DNA of 64,000 nt. Source: Panagrolaimus kolymaensis. Its lineage: Eukaryota; Nematoda; Chromadorea; Rhabditida; Panagrolaimidae. The first letter of the stretch is position 1, and each line of letters begins with the position of its first letter. Under the pieces are notes generated by a model that was given only the letters and a program-made list of their open reading frames with translations, was not told where the DNA came from and ran no database searches. A program made the translations under genes and the position numbers. Positions 11,299-24,682 of the stretch are shown here, piece by piece. Location of the stretch: the NCBI GenBank assembly GCA_028622995.1, contig JAJQJQ010000033.1, positions 2,728,001 to 2,792,000 on the forward strand, written 5' to 3'.

Positions 11299-14200
11299 AG
11301 CAAAACAAAATGAAATAAAGTGAAGAGAAAGTTTAAAGATTGACGACTTCGGGTCTGGGACACGCGGTTTTTAAAAATAATAATAAATGATTATTATGTA
11401 TTAAGGTATCAAGTAAGCTTTCTTGTCATGTTAAAAAATAAACGAATGAGAGTATCAATAACAACTTTGCATTGTTTAGAAATGTTTTGAGTTGAAAGAA
11501 TCATCGCCTAGGGGTTTCTTGTATTTTCCTTTTTGCTAAGTTCAGGCTTTTTTTAGTTGTTGCTGTGAAAAATAAATTATTCAGAAGTGAGCAAACCCTT
11601 CTACTAAAAGATGGGTGGATGGTTCAAAGAACGCTATATAGGGTGCAAAGTTCTTCCCATTTAAACCAATGCAGACTTTTCAGATAAAAATGTGTCACTC
11701 TTGAAAAAATAAACACAAACCAAAAGGATGAGGCGAGACTCCCATTAAGCTTAGACAAAGCACACAAAAAAATTGTTGAACCCAATGAATTTTTTGTTAT
11801 GTATAAAAAAAACAAAGCAAAAATGATGTTCCACATGCATCTCGCATGTTTTGTTTTTATAAATATTATTCAAATAATTATATTCAACTTCAACGTAAAA
11901 AGGAAAGGATTTATTGTGCAAATTTTTTTTGGATGATATCATTAAATGACATCGCAGGTTCTTTCATTCTTTTTTTGCATCGACGATGACAAAAAATTTT
12001 CGTGAAAATTAGTAAAAAAAGAAGAAGTAAGAATGTTACTATAAAAAGTCATAATTTAACGATGCATTTCATTAAGAAACTGCAAAAAAATGAGATAGAT
12101 ATTTCCCGGATTAAATATGAAATTAAATAAAAATAGGAACAGATTTAAAAAAGCGACGATGCTTGCGTCGGTGGCTTTCTTTTTTAAGCAAATTGAAGAA
12201 GACAAAATAATATAAACGCACGTGTCTTTCTTGCAAAAAAAGAAGTCATTCTTATGAAATTTGTTTGTTAAAAGGGCAAAATCGAAACATTTTAATTGTT
12301 TTTGAAATTTTTTTTATGGAAGTGAATGAAGAGAGCAAAGAGTTTAGTTTCAAAATGTCTAGTCTATTTTGCAAGCAGAAGCAAAATGAAAGTTAAAGCT
12401 TTTGTTGTTTTTGTTGGAGCAAAGCTCAACTGTACTCTAATTTTTTGAAGGCTATAAAATAATTTGCTCGATGTAAACCCCAATTTTTATGTGATTCATA
12501 AGTTTTTTAATATGTATATTAATTTAATCTTTTATTGATTTTTGTCATCGTTTATGCTAATGAGCAAGAAGTTTTTTAACAATAGAATAAGATGATTCAG
12601 TTTTGAGAATATTTTTTAATGAAAATTTTCTGACGAATTTCTCATTTAAAGTAACTTCTTGAATCATCCTGTTCGCTGATGACTCCTTAAACATGTTCCG
12701 CTCTTTATAATTACTCTTTGGAACTTTCCCACAAAACTTTATAAATGTTTCATATTTTTAAAAAAGCAAAAAAGCTTCGTGAGATTTACTTAAATTTTTT
12801 AGAAAAAACTATTAACCAATGTTCAATGATCTTCGCCTGTTTTGGTTGTTCTTTGAAATGAACTGATTTTATTTGTTGCAAAATTACATAATTGTTTAGG
12901 CTTTCGAAAAAATACAAACAACAAAAATATAATTATGTCGCTTTTAAAAATCAATTTTAATTATATTTTTGATGGAATCTTAAAACACGTGAAAATCTGA
13001 TGCGCTGCTTGGTTTATTTTTGCGACGAGATTATTTCAAATAATTGCATCATTTTTTTTCTCCAGATGCGTCTATTCTCTTCGCCGCAAAACTTTTATTG
13101 TTGATTATTGCTTTTGGCATTCTTCAGTCATTTATTTATCCTTTGATCGAATGATAATGCATGCGGCCGACGATAGACAAACATTATGAGAGAAAACAAA
13201 GTTCATTTAAACAAAATGTTTTATTTTAGCGCAGTAACAAAGTTCACCACTAAAATAAATTTCATGCTTATGTGCTTTTTGGAAAGCATATTTCAACGAA
13301 AAATTGCTTTATTTCCCTTATACTGTACCGTAACTCCATATTTATACCGAATTTCATTTTTCACCTTTTCTTAACAGTCCATGACGGCTGTCAAAAACAA
13401 AAAAGTTCTAAGAAACAAAATCAATTCTTTAAAAAAATTTAATATTTATAAGTACAGTATTTCTTTAGCATTAGACATTTTTGTGCGAAGAAATACATGT
13501 TATCGAAAGCCTTTACCACCGGGTAATTAAGATGAAAAAAAAAACCATGAGGGCCAGATGAATATTTTCTATTTACAAATGTTAGATTTTTCTCACTTCC
13601 AAAAGTTTTACAGTATAGATTTCTCATTTTGCATAAATCATAAACAACCTTTCAAGAATCCAATTATTTCATAAATTAAAAATAAAAAACTTTCGAAACT
13701 ACAAAAAAGAAGAAAAGTTCCAAAAAAAATTAAACTCAAAAGTGCTTTTGAAAGCTTTAATAAATTAATAAAAGAAATTTGCGAGATGAAAGTCTGATGA
13801 ACATGAGTATGTGAAAATTTTAATTTAATGCCCTTGAGAAAAAAAAAGTATTGAACGTGACCATTTTCAATTGATGGGTGATATTCTCTTATCTTTATTT
13901 CGGCAGCATATTTAAATTTAGCTGGTCCTAGTTAACAATTTCATCTAAAGATAGCTTTTTTACAAGCTCTGAAAGGATTATTTTTGGTCATAAAAAGTTT
14001 GCGTTTACGTGTATCCGAGTTGTACAGTATTTTCTTGATTTGGAAAATGTATTTCCTGATAGGCTTTTTCTTGACGAATGGAAGCATCCTGAGAAGGATT
14101 AAAGTCTTATTTAATAAATTTCAATTGAAATTATTTTTGACAAACGGTATATTGTAGCAATAATATCACATAAAAGATGATTATTATAAAAAGATTTTGT

Positions 14201-15162
14201 AGTAAAAAAATTTTTATCCTTTTTTTTTGCAAAGCGATGCATCTTATACCATAATTATTTTTAAGGTTATAATAAACTCAGTTTATTAATGTCTTTTGTT
14301 ATAAATTGCTTAGATTTTTTAAACATTCAATATCTAAGTTTTTTTTAATATTTTGTGTTCGGATTTAGGGATTACGAGAAAAAGAGAGAAATCAGAAAAC
14401 ACAGTAAGAAAAGTTTTCAATGTGTAATGAAAAAAAAATCTTTTTAAATGAAAAGCGCCGATACACCACGAACAAGTCTCGTAAAAGCGGTTAATAGATA
14501 ATATTAACTAAGACAAAAAGGATTTTAAAGAAGCATTCGAGATACAGCGCTTTCTGCACGAATGATCCAAAAATCAAAAAATTCTTTTAGTTCGTTCAAT
14601 GACTTTAAAGAATTTATTAAAGGGCGACAAAATAGTGTGTTTTTATTTTACACTTTTATTTGCATTCAAATTTTATGACATTTTTTCATATAACCTTTAG
14701 CTTTGCATATAAATCTGTTTTAATCTGCCTCCTTCGAAGATTTCCGTAAAAAACTTTTTTTAATCAAAAAACATTCCAAATATGGAACATTTTTCATATT
14801 TTGATTACGTAAAAATCGTCAACAAATTACATTCTTCGTCATAATATTTTTATATGTAAAAAAAAAAAAAAAGCGGAAATTCCAGGTGTTCCGGATTAAA
14901 ACTCATGACCTTTTTTAGTTTAAAATAAAAGAAACTTTTTTATATCTGAACCAATTCACCTGTTAATGGCTACAGAATGACTAAAACTAATGCAACAGCA
15001 CGCTATTTTAGTTCTTTTTTTATACGTATGTATGAATTTTAAGGTTAATGAAACATAGAAATAAACATAAGTAAATAAATTTATTCTAAGTCATCAATTT
15101 ACCAGGGAAAAAAAGTAGATCAAATGTGTATGCAAAAAGAGTGAAGTTGTCAGAATTATAAG

Positions 15163-16204
15163 TTAAGGGGATAAGCGTTTTTTTGTCCATGTTGAAGGAT
15201 TGGATGTTGTTTGCTCATAAATAATTCGATCATGAAGACGACTGGGTTGCCCTTGCCAAAATTCAAAAAACTTTGGTCTTAAAATGAAGCCACCCCTGAA
15301 TAAAGAGATAATTAATAAATTGTAATAAAATCAATAAACTCGCCAACATTCAGGTCGTGTTATCGCTTCTGGTCCATTTTTTTCTACAAGCTGTTGTAAT
15401 CGTGAAGCTTCATCTTCCAAGACTTTTCTTGAAGCAATTATGGTACTTTGATGACTTGCTTTTGATCCTATTCGACTACCAAGCGGTCGAGAAGTCCAAT
15501 ATTCATCCGCATCTTCACGTGAAAGCTTTTCTATAGTACCTTCGATTCGAACCTGTCTTGAAACAGCTGGCCAATAAAATAACATTGCAGCATTTGGATT
15601 TTCAGTTAATTCTTTTCCCTTTCGACTTGTGTAATTTGTGTAAAATGAAAACCCTTCTGGGTCATATTTTTTCAATAATACCATTCGAGATGATGGCTTA
15701 TTATTACTTAAAAAAAGGATATTGTTGTGGGGTTTATAAATACATAACAAAAAACATACGAGCAAGTCGAAAGTGATACAGCATTTGTTTCTTCAAAACC
15801 AAGATCTTTTGTTGCAATATCTTTAAACCAAAGATCGAATTGAATGAAAGGGTCTTCGTGAAGATTATGTTTTTCAATCAAGGGTTCTTCTTTATTTCTA
15901 TATGTTCGACGCCAATCTGAAATATTTAACAAAAGTAAACATTGTTTCTCTGGAGTTATTGAAATTATGGAAATTTATAAGAAGGTGATTCATAAACTAA
16001 TTAACTAAAAATTATTGATAAATTTATCGGCAAATAAATACGGTATAGTTTTTTTAATGATACCATTTTTGAATGGCAATATAACTTTAGTTTTGTTTTC
16101 ACTAGCAAATAGGAAAATGAATTTCCCACTTTTTTAAACTTATTTAAAATGATGAACTCACCATGGATATCCAAAGGTTCCCCAGGTGGTGGAAGATCTG
16201 CCAT
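15163..16204 (-). CDS. PNPO: Pyridoxamine/pyridoxine 5'-phosphate oxidase
   Basis: Four exons (16204-16162, 15916-15760, 15706-15344, 15295-15163) encode 231 residues, the usual length. The enzyme is an FMN-dependent cytosolic oxidase that converts pyridoxine and pyridoxamine 5'-phosphate to pyridoxal 5'-phosphate in vitamin B6 salvage. Hallmarks in order: DWRRTYRNKEEPL, DPFIQFDLWF, SSRMVLLKKYD, FYTNYTSRKGKEL, FYWPAVSRQVRIEG (FMN and substrate contacts), SHQST, WGGFILRP, FEFWQGQPSRLHDRI and the C-terminal KRLSP. The conserved WGG runs across the last intron only if that intron uses a GC donor (15343-15342). The start gives a short N-terminus. An open frame continues upstream without an ATG and passes a TTTTAG at about 16253 that could be the trans-splice site. 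Confidence 0.97.
15296..15343 (-). other. GC-AG intron in PNPO
   Basis: The 48 bp intron starts GCGAGT and ends TTCAG. Using the nearby GT (15339) would shift the frame and destroy the conserved WGGF block, so the GC donor is required by homology and phase. Confidence 0.85.
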
Positions 16205-17494
16205 TTTTCTAATTGAAAAATGAAATGCTCGTTGATGAAAGATTTGGGTTGCTAAAATCACTTCAAATATATCAGTGAATTAAAAAGTTCCAAAAAATTT
16301 GCTTGAAAAAATGAAAAATCAATCAAATAAAAAATTTATGGAAAAGAAAGTGAAAAATGAATACTCGAAAGATTTTTGACGAATAAAATCTTTGAAAGTT
16401 TTGATGCTGCCGTTTTCATGAGAAAAATGCCGCCGTAGACGGAATGGAATGAAGAGGAACTACACTACCACGGCACTTCACTTCAATTTCTTGATTCTTT
16501 AGCGGCCAGAATGACGACGAGGCTTATGAATAAGCAGTTATTGCTTTTTTGGAAAGAATGATGTGAAGGTTTAAGAACAAACAACAACCAGCCACAGACA
16601 AAATTGATTTGTTGTATGGAATTATGTGTTCTTTCTCCTTTTTGTTTTTATCTCAAGAAAGCACACGTTTATTTCAAATGTGCATGCTGACAATTTGGTC
16701 TCTCTTTTCTCGACCTTGAGTTGTTTGTTTCTCTTTCCATCCATTCATTTCCTAATAAAGTATTGCAATCTTTCTTTTTTTCTCACAGTTTATGTTTACA
16801 AGATTGTGGTTTAAAATTTTATGAAAACAAATGAATTGAAATATCAAACTAAATTATAAAAAGCAAACAAAAATGGATTTATTATATCTTTCAGAAAAGC
16901 AATGTCTCTGAACGAAAAATAAAAGTAATAGAAACAAACAAAAAAATGCATCATCTCTTGCTTTGCTTGCATTGCATCGCAGACAGACGATTTCGTCGAA
17001 GTGGCGATGATGGTTGATTGAATTCTTGTTTTTTATTTATGTGATTTTGTTGCTCTTTTGTCTTTATTTCTCGAAACATGGGAGTTTAATCGATTGATTG
17101 TACATTTTTTTAAAACACTATTCACAATTTCTATCTAAACCATCACTTTTTTTTAAAATGTTGATGCGTCAGCGGTTTTTGCTTTATTTATAAAATCTTT
17201 TCCATATATTCTTTTTAGTTCGCATTAATTTTTTTGCCTTCTTATCTCGTTTACTCGTGATCGAAGAATAATGTGTCTTTTAAAAATTATTTCATATTAC
17301 GCTTGTTTTCTTTTTCTTTTTTTTGGTTTCAATTTAGTAGTTGAAAATGAAATGAGATGACGTCTTTCCTTATTCATACATAAGAGACAATATTATTTGT
17401 TTATTTAAAATCATTTTTTAGATAGGCGAAGAATATTAGCTTCAATCAAATCAAAAAAATTCCTTTCATTAAAAGCTGTTTTTAAACAGCGGGT
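16205..17494. other. Divergent intergenic region, PNPO / Rubicon-like
   Basis: The two genes point away from this 1.3 kb, so it should hold both promoters. AAACAG ending at 17490 is a likely trans-splice acceptor for the downstream gene. No other structure is seen. Confidence 0.5.
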
Positions 17495-19600
17495 ATGGAA
17501 GTAGCGTTAACCCGACAACATTCCAACAGAAGGCGATCATTTTCTCAATTAAGCGTTGATATTCCATGGAAAGTAAGCATCATTATTTTTTAAATGTTAT
17601 TATAAAGTAATGATTCATCGATTACATGCTTCTTTTTTTTTGCAGGAGGTTTCAAATATTGAGCAATCAGGCGATGAAGCAGATTTTGTAAAAGTTGCTA
17701 AACCTATAGAAAAGAAGCAACAAACATCTGAGGATAATAATCGAGGATATCAAAGTGTAAGTTTTAAGATGGGAAATGTGACATTAAATAAGTGTATTAT
17801 TTGTAGGAATTAATATATCTTCAAGCGATGGATATGGTTATTCAAAGAATGGAAGAATTACAATGGGAAAAAATAACACAAAATTTTGATTTTTTACAAG
17901 ATCCTGGGCCTATTCCATTAACATTTAATTTTCCCATCATTGATTATGAAGAAGCGTTACAAGCTGAAGAAGGAGTTTTAAGTGCTTCAGTTTCCATCGA
18001 TGAAAGTTGGTGCTCAGATAAGCCTTGCTCATCCAGAAGGTTAGCCTCACATAAAATCCATAAATCGAAAACTATCATAATTTTTTTTAGTTTTTCTCGT
18101 CCAGCTCCTCTTGATCCTGAAACGGATGCAGAAGCATATAAAACCGATTATGAAGAAAATGATATTCCTACAACCATGGAATTTGTTGATCAACTTTTAA
18201 AAGAAGTTAGAGAAAGGACGAAAAAAATAAATAATGCTGAAGATTTGGTTTCTATTGTATCAATGAATGATTTTTCTGAAAACGTTCGTTGCCTCATTAA
18301 TTTTTATTTTTATTAAAAGCAAGTGAATATATTTTTAGGCGATAAAAATACCCGTTCGACCTCCACCATCGGGAAGTGAAGTATTTGTGGTGGATAATAA
18401 ACGAGTGAGAACTACGCCATCATGGAAGCCACCAAAGAGAAAATTTATTTTTGATCTTCCCGAACCACGAGAGTAAGCTATTTAACAGAATGATTATAAC
18501 CAATACTCTTTTTATATTATAGTACTCAAACTTTATTAAAAATGCAAAATGAACAATGCGCGGGTTGTGGGATGAAATTTACAAAACTTTATGCTCGCCG
18601 TGCTCGACTTTGTAGTTATTATAATAAATTATTTTGTCAATGCTGTTTTAGCGGCGAAAAAGCTAGAATTCCAGCAAAAATTTTACATCAATGGAATTTC
18701 AAGTATGTCTCCTTATTTCAAAGCTTTACGGCAACCATAAATTAAATACTTTTTTAGAGAGTATCCAGTATCTGATTGCGCTTTTAAATTTCTTAATGAA
18801 TATGCCGATCATCCAGTATATAGTGTGACAGCTGTGAATCCAGAATTGTATAGAAAAATTAAAAATTTAAAAAGGATACGAACTCTTAGAATTAAAGCAT
18901 CTCATATGTGGCAGTATATTCGATTATGTAGAGCTGCTGAAACAACAATAACTTCACATGGAATGTAAGCAACCTTTGTTACTATTGAATTTATTTTAGT
19001 GTTAAAATTTTAGTTTAAAAACTGCATTCACTTCAATTCCTCGAAGATTTCTTTGCCTTGAAGAAATTGATGATTATTCGGTGCTTGATTTTGAAGCAAT
19101 TGAATCTGGAAATTTAATGGAAATGCTTGAACCCGTTGTTGCTTGTGGAAAAATTCATATTGAAGGATGCTCAGAATGTGCCCAACGCTCATTCTTTTGC
19201 TCGATATGTTTCGATGTAAATGACCATCTTTTTTCATTTCAATTAGAGCGAGTTTATCAATGTGATGAATGTGGAGCTTTATCCCACCAAAAATGCTTTA
19301 ATAAGCAACGAAAACGTGGAGATTGGAAATGCTCCAGGTGTGAACGAATGCGACGCAAACAGTTAGTTTTTCTATTATTATTTTGTATTTTAAATTCCCT
19401 GCAAAAATACATAGAAATCAATTTTTATAATTTTTGTCATAATTAATCATCAAAAATTTTCCCAATTTTTTCAACTCCTACTTCTTTGTTTTTATCATAG
19501 TCACGCGGTATATTTTTTATTATTATCGTTTTTTCTTTTTTTCAGTATCAGACATTCATCAGCATCATCAACATTTTCCATTGAATGTAATTCCGATTAA
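17495..19600 (+). CDS. Rubicon-homology domain zinc protein
   Basis: Nine exons (17495-17572, 17646-17756, 17807-18039, 18091-18283, 18339-18472, 18523-18702, 18758-18964, 19014-19361, 19546-19600) encode 512 residues in one frame. The C-terminal half is a Rubicon homology (RH) domain as found in Rubicon, Pacer, PLEKHM1 and DEF8. It starts at NEQCAGCGMKF, continues with RLCSYYNKLFCQCCF and IPAKILHQWNF, and ends in a Cys-rich finger (VYQCDECGALSHQKCF, then WKCSRCERMR). RH domains bind Rab7 on late endosomes and autophagosomes and control endolysosomal traffic. The N-terminal 200 residues are acidic with no recognisable RUN domain, unlike Rubicon and PLEKHM1. Of the named families, the closest (Rubicon, PLEKHM or DEF8) cannot be fixed by eye. 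Two donors are unusual (GTTAGC, GTTCGT), and GTTCGT recurs at 54188 in another gene. Confidence 0.9.
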
Positions 19601-22158
19601 AACACACAAGAATAAAAAACATATCAAAAAATAACAAATGGTAAATTAAATGAAAGAAAGCCTTAAACGAAAATAGTGCTCATGAATTATAATAATGCTT
19701 TATTATTAGTTTTATATGCTTTGAATGTACATACCTAATTCAATTTTATTAGATGGTGTTTAACCGACACGAAAAAACGAGAGTTAATATTTTATGTTTA
19801 CCCGGTTATAAAATATATCATAAATCGCTCAATTTTAATTTTTGTTTTTAAATCAATCAACAAAAATAGATATAAATTGTTAATGACAAACTCAAAGGAT
19901 CGATAAGTACAGTACGTTTCTAAATTACAAAAAATAAAATTTTAAAAGGAAGAAAATGAGTTAGTTTGCTATCTAAAAAATATATAATTTTCTTTATGGT
20001 CTTTGATGGGTAAAGTAGCAGTGTTAAGATTTCATTTGGAGAAGATAAGTGTGATTTTTTAATATCAAATCGAATAAATACTATATTAGCTGAATTAAGC
20101 TTCCATTGAAACATAGATCCTTTTAATGGACTAAGATTGCATCAAAGATCCATGCTTTTTTTTTACCTTCTTGTTTTTTGTTTTAATTTTTAGAATTAAG
20201 ATTGTGCGTTCTATGAATTCAACTTGTACCTTTTTTAAACATATTTTTTTCCAAATGCAATAAGAAAAAAACAAAAGCGATCAAACCCTGACTGTATCAT
20301 TTGATTATATTGTTGCCACTTGCAAATTAAAAAAAAGCAACTGTCCCCATTTTTTTCTTCCATAATCAAAAAATTTTAACATCGCAATATATATCATTGA
20401 TCGTTCTGCTTGCTACTATTTGGAGGTTACCTATCATCACCAATGAGTTTTTTTTTGTGACACACACGTTGCATATTTTTCAACAACGTCGTAATCAACT
20501 CAATAAACATCGAAAAAGAAAACTGCAATGCAAGAAAAAATAAGGTTAACTAACGTCTTTGAAAGAAATGCTTCGCCCTTCTTATACTTACTTAATACAA
20601 ACACATGCGGGCTTGAGTATGTAACCCATATGCGTGCTGTTATGCGATGATAGTGGATCCATATTCTGTGCGTATGTGTTTGTATTACCAATGTTATTTT
20701 CAACCTTTTTTTCTAATCACGTGTGTCATTAAAAACTCTTGTAATAAATTAAGAACATTTTCAATGCGTTTATGATAATAATCTTAGTTTAAAAAACGTT
20801 TTTCAAATGTTTTTTTAGAAAAAAAATTAAAAATGATTGGAAAGAGGAGAAACAAAAAATGGCGTCGATGCAAAAATGCGGCCAACCGCGTGTTTGCCTC
20901 GTTCATTTTTTGCAGAAGTGTATGCGAGAGCTGCTGACGTGAATGAGAAACAACAACACAAGGAACCCAAGAAGCTTCATTCCATTTTTTCTTTCACATT
21001 TTTTCAGACATTGCAGCAACATGCTTTAGGGGAAAAAAGGGAATATAGCAGCGTCTATTGGGTGCTTGGTTTACACTTATCACGCGCGTCTCTCTTTTTC
21101 ATTTTTCTTAAACATTGTTTTAGTGTTTTCTTTCTCTTCTCTCTTTTTTTCAATTTAGTGAATGTTAAAATAGTTTTTGAACCAAATTCAATGTTTCATA
21201 GGATACAAATATTTCTTTGAACTACAAAATCTAACATCCGAAGAACGTGGTTTTTTATGGGGTTTGTGACTTCTTATTTACGTGAAATTTGCGAAAATTT
21301 ACTTTCGTCTATAATAAAAATGCTAATGATCCTATATTGTTTGTTACTTTTTAAAATGAAATATCATTTCATAATTTAGCCAAAGGCTTTCCATCCATTT
21401 TCTTTGCTCTAAGACTTTTTTTTATTAAAAGGTCAACAAATCACTAAAAGCTCTCCCTCCACTTTCTGCAATTGTGTTTATTAAATTTAATCTTGTTTCT
21501 TTCTCCCTTTACCTTTTGGCATTTTTAAAAGGATATTTATTGCAAAAAATATTTATATTTTTCTCAATTTTTTTTACGCCTTTATTTGTCATCCAAAAGT
21601 AGAAAATAAGATAACAAAGAAATGAAGCTTCTTTTCTTCTTCGCTGTCGATGTTGTAGTTTTGATCTTTTTTTTATTTTTTCGTGTGGTGATGGTGTGTA
21701 ACACACGAGGGCGAAAACTAACACAGCCACAAAAAAAGTATTTTGTTAATCGATCGATAAATGTTGCTATTTTTTTGTTTTGTTTTTCTTCGTTAAAAAA
21801 AGCCACATGATTTGTATTTGCTTTTTTGATTTGATTTTTCTTCCCAATATTTTTTTGGCCCATGAAGTTGACTTTTTTCTTTGAATTTGTGCATGACCGT
21901 GACATTAGAATCTTTCCATATTAAAATGGATTTTAGCGTTTGTATTTTAAAATGATTTTTACAATCTCTTTTTTTCAGTTGGTGCTTTCCATATATTTTA
22001 TTAACCCTAAATTCTTCAATCAACTTCCTTTGAATTTTTTACACACATATTTTTTATTATTGATCCATGGCGAATTGTTAAGTGATTGACATAACAACTT
22101 TGTCTTTAATTTTTACGATATTTCTTTTTTTCATTTTCTTTGGAAAGTAAATTAACGA
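19601..22158. other. Intergenic region upstream of the nuclear receptor gene
   Basis: 2.6 kb of AT-rich DNA with poly-T tracts, one CACGTG at 20718-20723, and no convincing exon chain. The first few hundred bases are probably the 3' UTR of the Rubicon-like gene. Confidence 0.5.
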
Positions 22159-24412
22159 ATGGCATTTAAAATGGAAACAACAACATACGATGATGATCTT
22201 GAAAGACTTGGACAACAAAGTAATTTTTCTTTTTAAATTTTTGTTGAAAAAAAAATACGCGGATTTACAAATTCTGATAGGAAGTCTCATTCGCGAATCG
22301 CGAGACGAATTTTGATTTTTAAAATGAAATATTAATATTTAAAAAAGCTGCAAATACTATAAACTTTTTTGTTTTATTAAAATTTAATTTTTAACTATTG
22401 TGAACGTGTAAAGAAACACAAATCCGTGAGAAGGGATAAATATAATAGCAAGGGCTTGAATAAGGATTTTGTTTTTTCGTTGAAACTAAAACCAAACTGT
22501 GGTATTTTCTTATTTACCAACGAGCTACTTTCATTAAATAAGAATCTTAATTAAAAATGGAGAAAATTTAGAATGAATTTTATGGTTTTTTGACTTCACT
22601 TTTTTCAAGAGAAATTGAATTTTCTTTTCTTGCTATTTCTTTCACTCTCCATCTTATTGAACCATGCTTTAATCCTCATCAATTGCCACCACATGGAAAA
22701 GTTAAAAGTGTGGGATCTTAAAAAATTAATATGTAAAAAATACAAACTCCATTATACTATGTTTTAATTATCTTATACATATTATTTCAGCGGTGGAATA
22801 TTGTGCTGTATGCACTGATGTGGCTGACGGGTATCATTATGGCGTCCTTTCATGCCGGGGATGTAATGCATTTTTTCGACGAGCTGTAACATTTAATCTT
22901 CAATTTGTTTGCCGTCGAGGTGAAACATGCATTATTGATAAAAGTAATTATTGTTTTTTCACCTAAGAAAAATATACGGGATTTGTTTTAGACGCTCGTT
23001 GTGCATGTCGAAGTTGTCGATTAAGAAAATGTAAATTGGTCGGAATGGATCCACATTCTGTTCAACCAAAGAAAGTTCCTCCTAAAGAGCCAACTCGTCG
23101 ATATTTATCTGAATCAAGTTATACAAATGAAATGAATAAATCCCCAACAATTGCAGAAGCTGCATGCGATAATGGTGTTGTTGGATCACCTGAATCAGCT
23201 TTTACCCCTGTTAGTCATTTACTTTCGGGAATTGATTTATATGTAAGTTTTCCTTGATTAAAAACTCAATGAAAACAGGAGTTAGTCTAGCTAAAACTTC
23301 TGAACATTTTTGGTGAGAAAAAATTTCGATTAAAAATTTTAAAAATAGCAAGACAAAATATTTTTATTCTTTTATTTCCATCCCATTTTGTTAACCCAAA
23401 TATTTATTACTGTGACAAAAATTAATATTTCAGACAACTCCATGCTCTTCCAATACAATTATGGGTCCAACATCTCCTCCATGTTTTCTTGGTTCACAAG
23501 TTGAAATATACCATGAGCAAAGAAAACGTCGTCGAGTTCTTTTATGTAAAACTCTCGAAGAAATGCTCTCCCCATTAACCGAATCAAAACTCAAAGTATC
23601 AGCAACAATTAGTGATCTCATTCAAGTTTATAATGTGCAAATGGGTTTAATGTTTGAATGGGCAGAAAAATTGGATGATTTTCGTTTGATTACTCACGCT
23701 CAAGATAAAGTTAGATTACTTAAAACATTTGCTATGAAATATTTTTTATTGGATAATATTTGCCATACGGTAGAAATGAATGTAAATGATAGGCTTGTAC
23801 TTGCTAATAATACATATATTCAACCACATACTTATCCACCCATATCTGGAAGTGAACCAATGGAATGGCAGCAAGCTCTTGTACTGTAAGTTTCTTTTTT
23901 TTTTAAAGAAAATTAAATATTGTAAGATGATAAAGAAAAATTACAATATCAGCTATTAAAGAAGAAATACTTATTCACTATTTGTTAAAAGATATTTTGC
24001 GATACTTTAATCAGGCATAAACCATAATTAAAATCAATTCATTTTTAGTTTGTATGGCGAAAATTGTCAGAGAATGATTGATGAACTCGTTCGTCCTATG
24101 CTTGAAATGGGAATAACATATGGTGAAATCCTTGCCCTTCGTTTGATAATATTTTGGAATCCTGGTTCCATTGGACTTGCACATGAAACCGTGGAGCTCG
24201 TTCAACAAGCATCCGAAAAATCAATAAAAGAACTTCATAATTGGTTTGATGCAGCAAAAATTGATAAAGTTCAAACTCGACTTGGAAGCGTTTTATTGCT
24301 GCTTTCACCCATTTCAAATCATACTCAATTTTTAACGGATGTTGTTTCAACAATTCCAAATTTTGGGAAAATGCCTGAATGGGATGTATTTTTATCAGAT
24401 TTATTACGTTAA
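22159..24412 (+). CDS. Nuclear hormone receptor, NHR supplementary type
   Basis: Five exons (22159-22219, 22791-22943, 22992-23242, 23434-23885, 24049-24412) encode 426 residues. An in-frame TAA at 22153 fixes the first ATG. The DNA-binding domain (about residues 22-95) has the eight zinc Cys: CAVCTD, SCRGCNAFFRRAV as P-box helix, CRRGETC, and CACRSCRLRKCKLVGM. A Pro/Ser hinge leads to a ligand-binding domain (about 180-426) with helix-3 and helix-5 features (LMFEWAEKLDDFRLI, DKVRLLKTFAMKYFLLD) and a C-terminal AF-2-like helix PEWDVFLSDLLR, so transactivation is plausible. P-box RGCNAFFRR is typical of the expanded nematode NHR group rather than of steroid or thyroid receptors. The ligand and exact orthologue cannot be told. 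The 571 bp first intron may hold regulatory sites. Confidence 0.94.
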
Positions 24413-24682
24413 GACAGACAAAAATAATTCAAATTTAAACCTTCACATTCAAAAGCTCAGAATATCGTGTGCTCAATCAATTTCTTTTCGTCTAATTTAT
24501 TTCGGGTTTAATTATCATACTTCTTTGAGGCCATTTTTTACACATATATATGGTGTATTTTTAATTTGACAATTCGTGTACAAGTTCCTTATTCGGTTTA
24601 ATCATAATGAATACATACAATTTAAATGAAATAAATTTATTAAAAACAAAATCAACAAAAAAATTACATGACCCAACTTCAA

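Larger units (their letters stand above)
9340..15162. other. Long gene-free region (5.8 kb) between the MAX-like gene and PNPO
   Basis: No exon chain with coding character was found on either strand. The region is AT-rich with homopolymer tracts, a GTT/GCT microsatellite at about 11266-11298, a run of A near 14860, and four CACGTG E-boxes. Its length next to a transcription-factor gene suggests regulatory DNA, which is inference. Confidence 0.5.

Noticed and set aside
15541..15556. tRNA B-box-like GGTTCGAATC on the minus strand
   Set aside because: It lies in the coding sequence of PNPO, with no acceptor stem or A-box at the right distance.
19218..19246. Possible 30-base intron inside the Rubicon-homology domain
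   Set aside because: A GT and a later TTAG exist, but reading through keeps the family pattern (DHLFSFQLERVYQCDEC) and the gap is too short for an intron.
20837..21220. 127-codon plus-strand frame
   Set aside because: Low-complexity, Phe-rich second half, no splice or start context, no domain.
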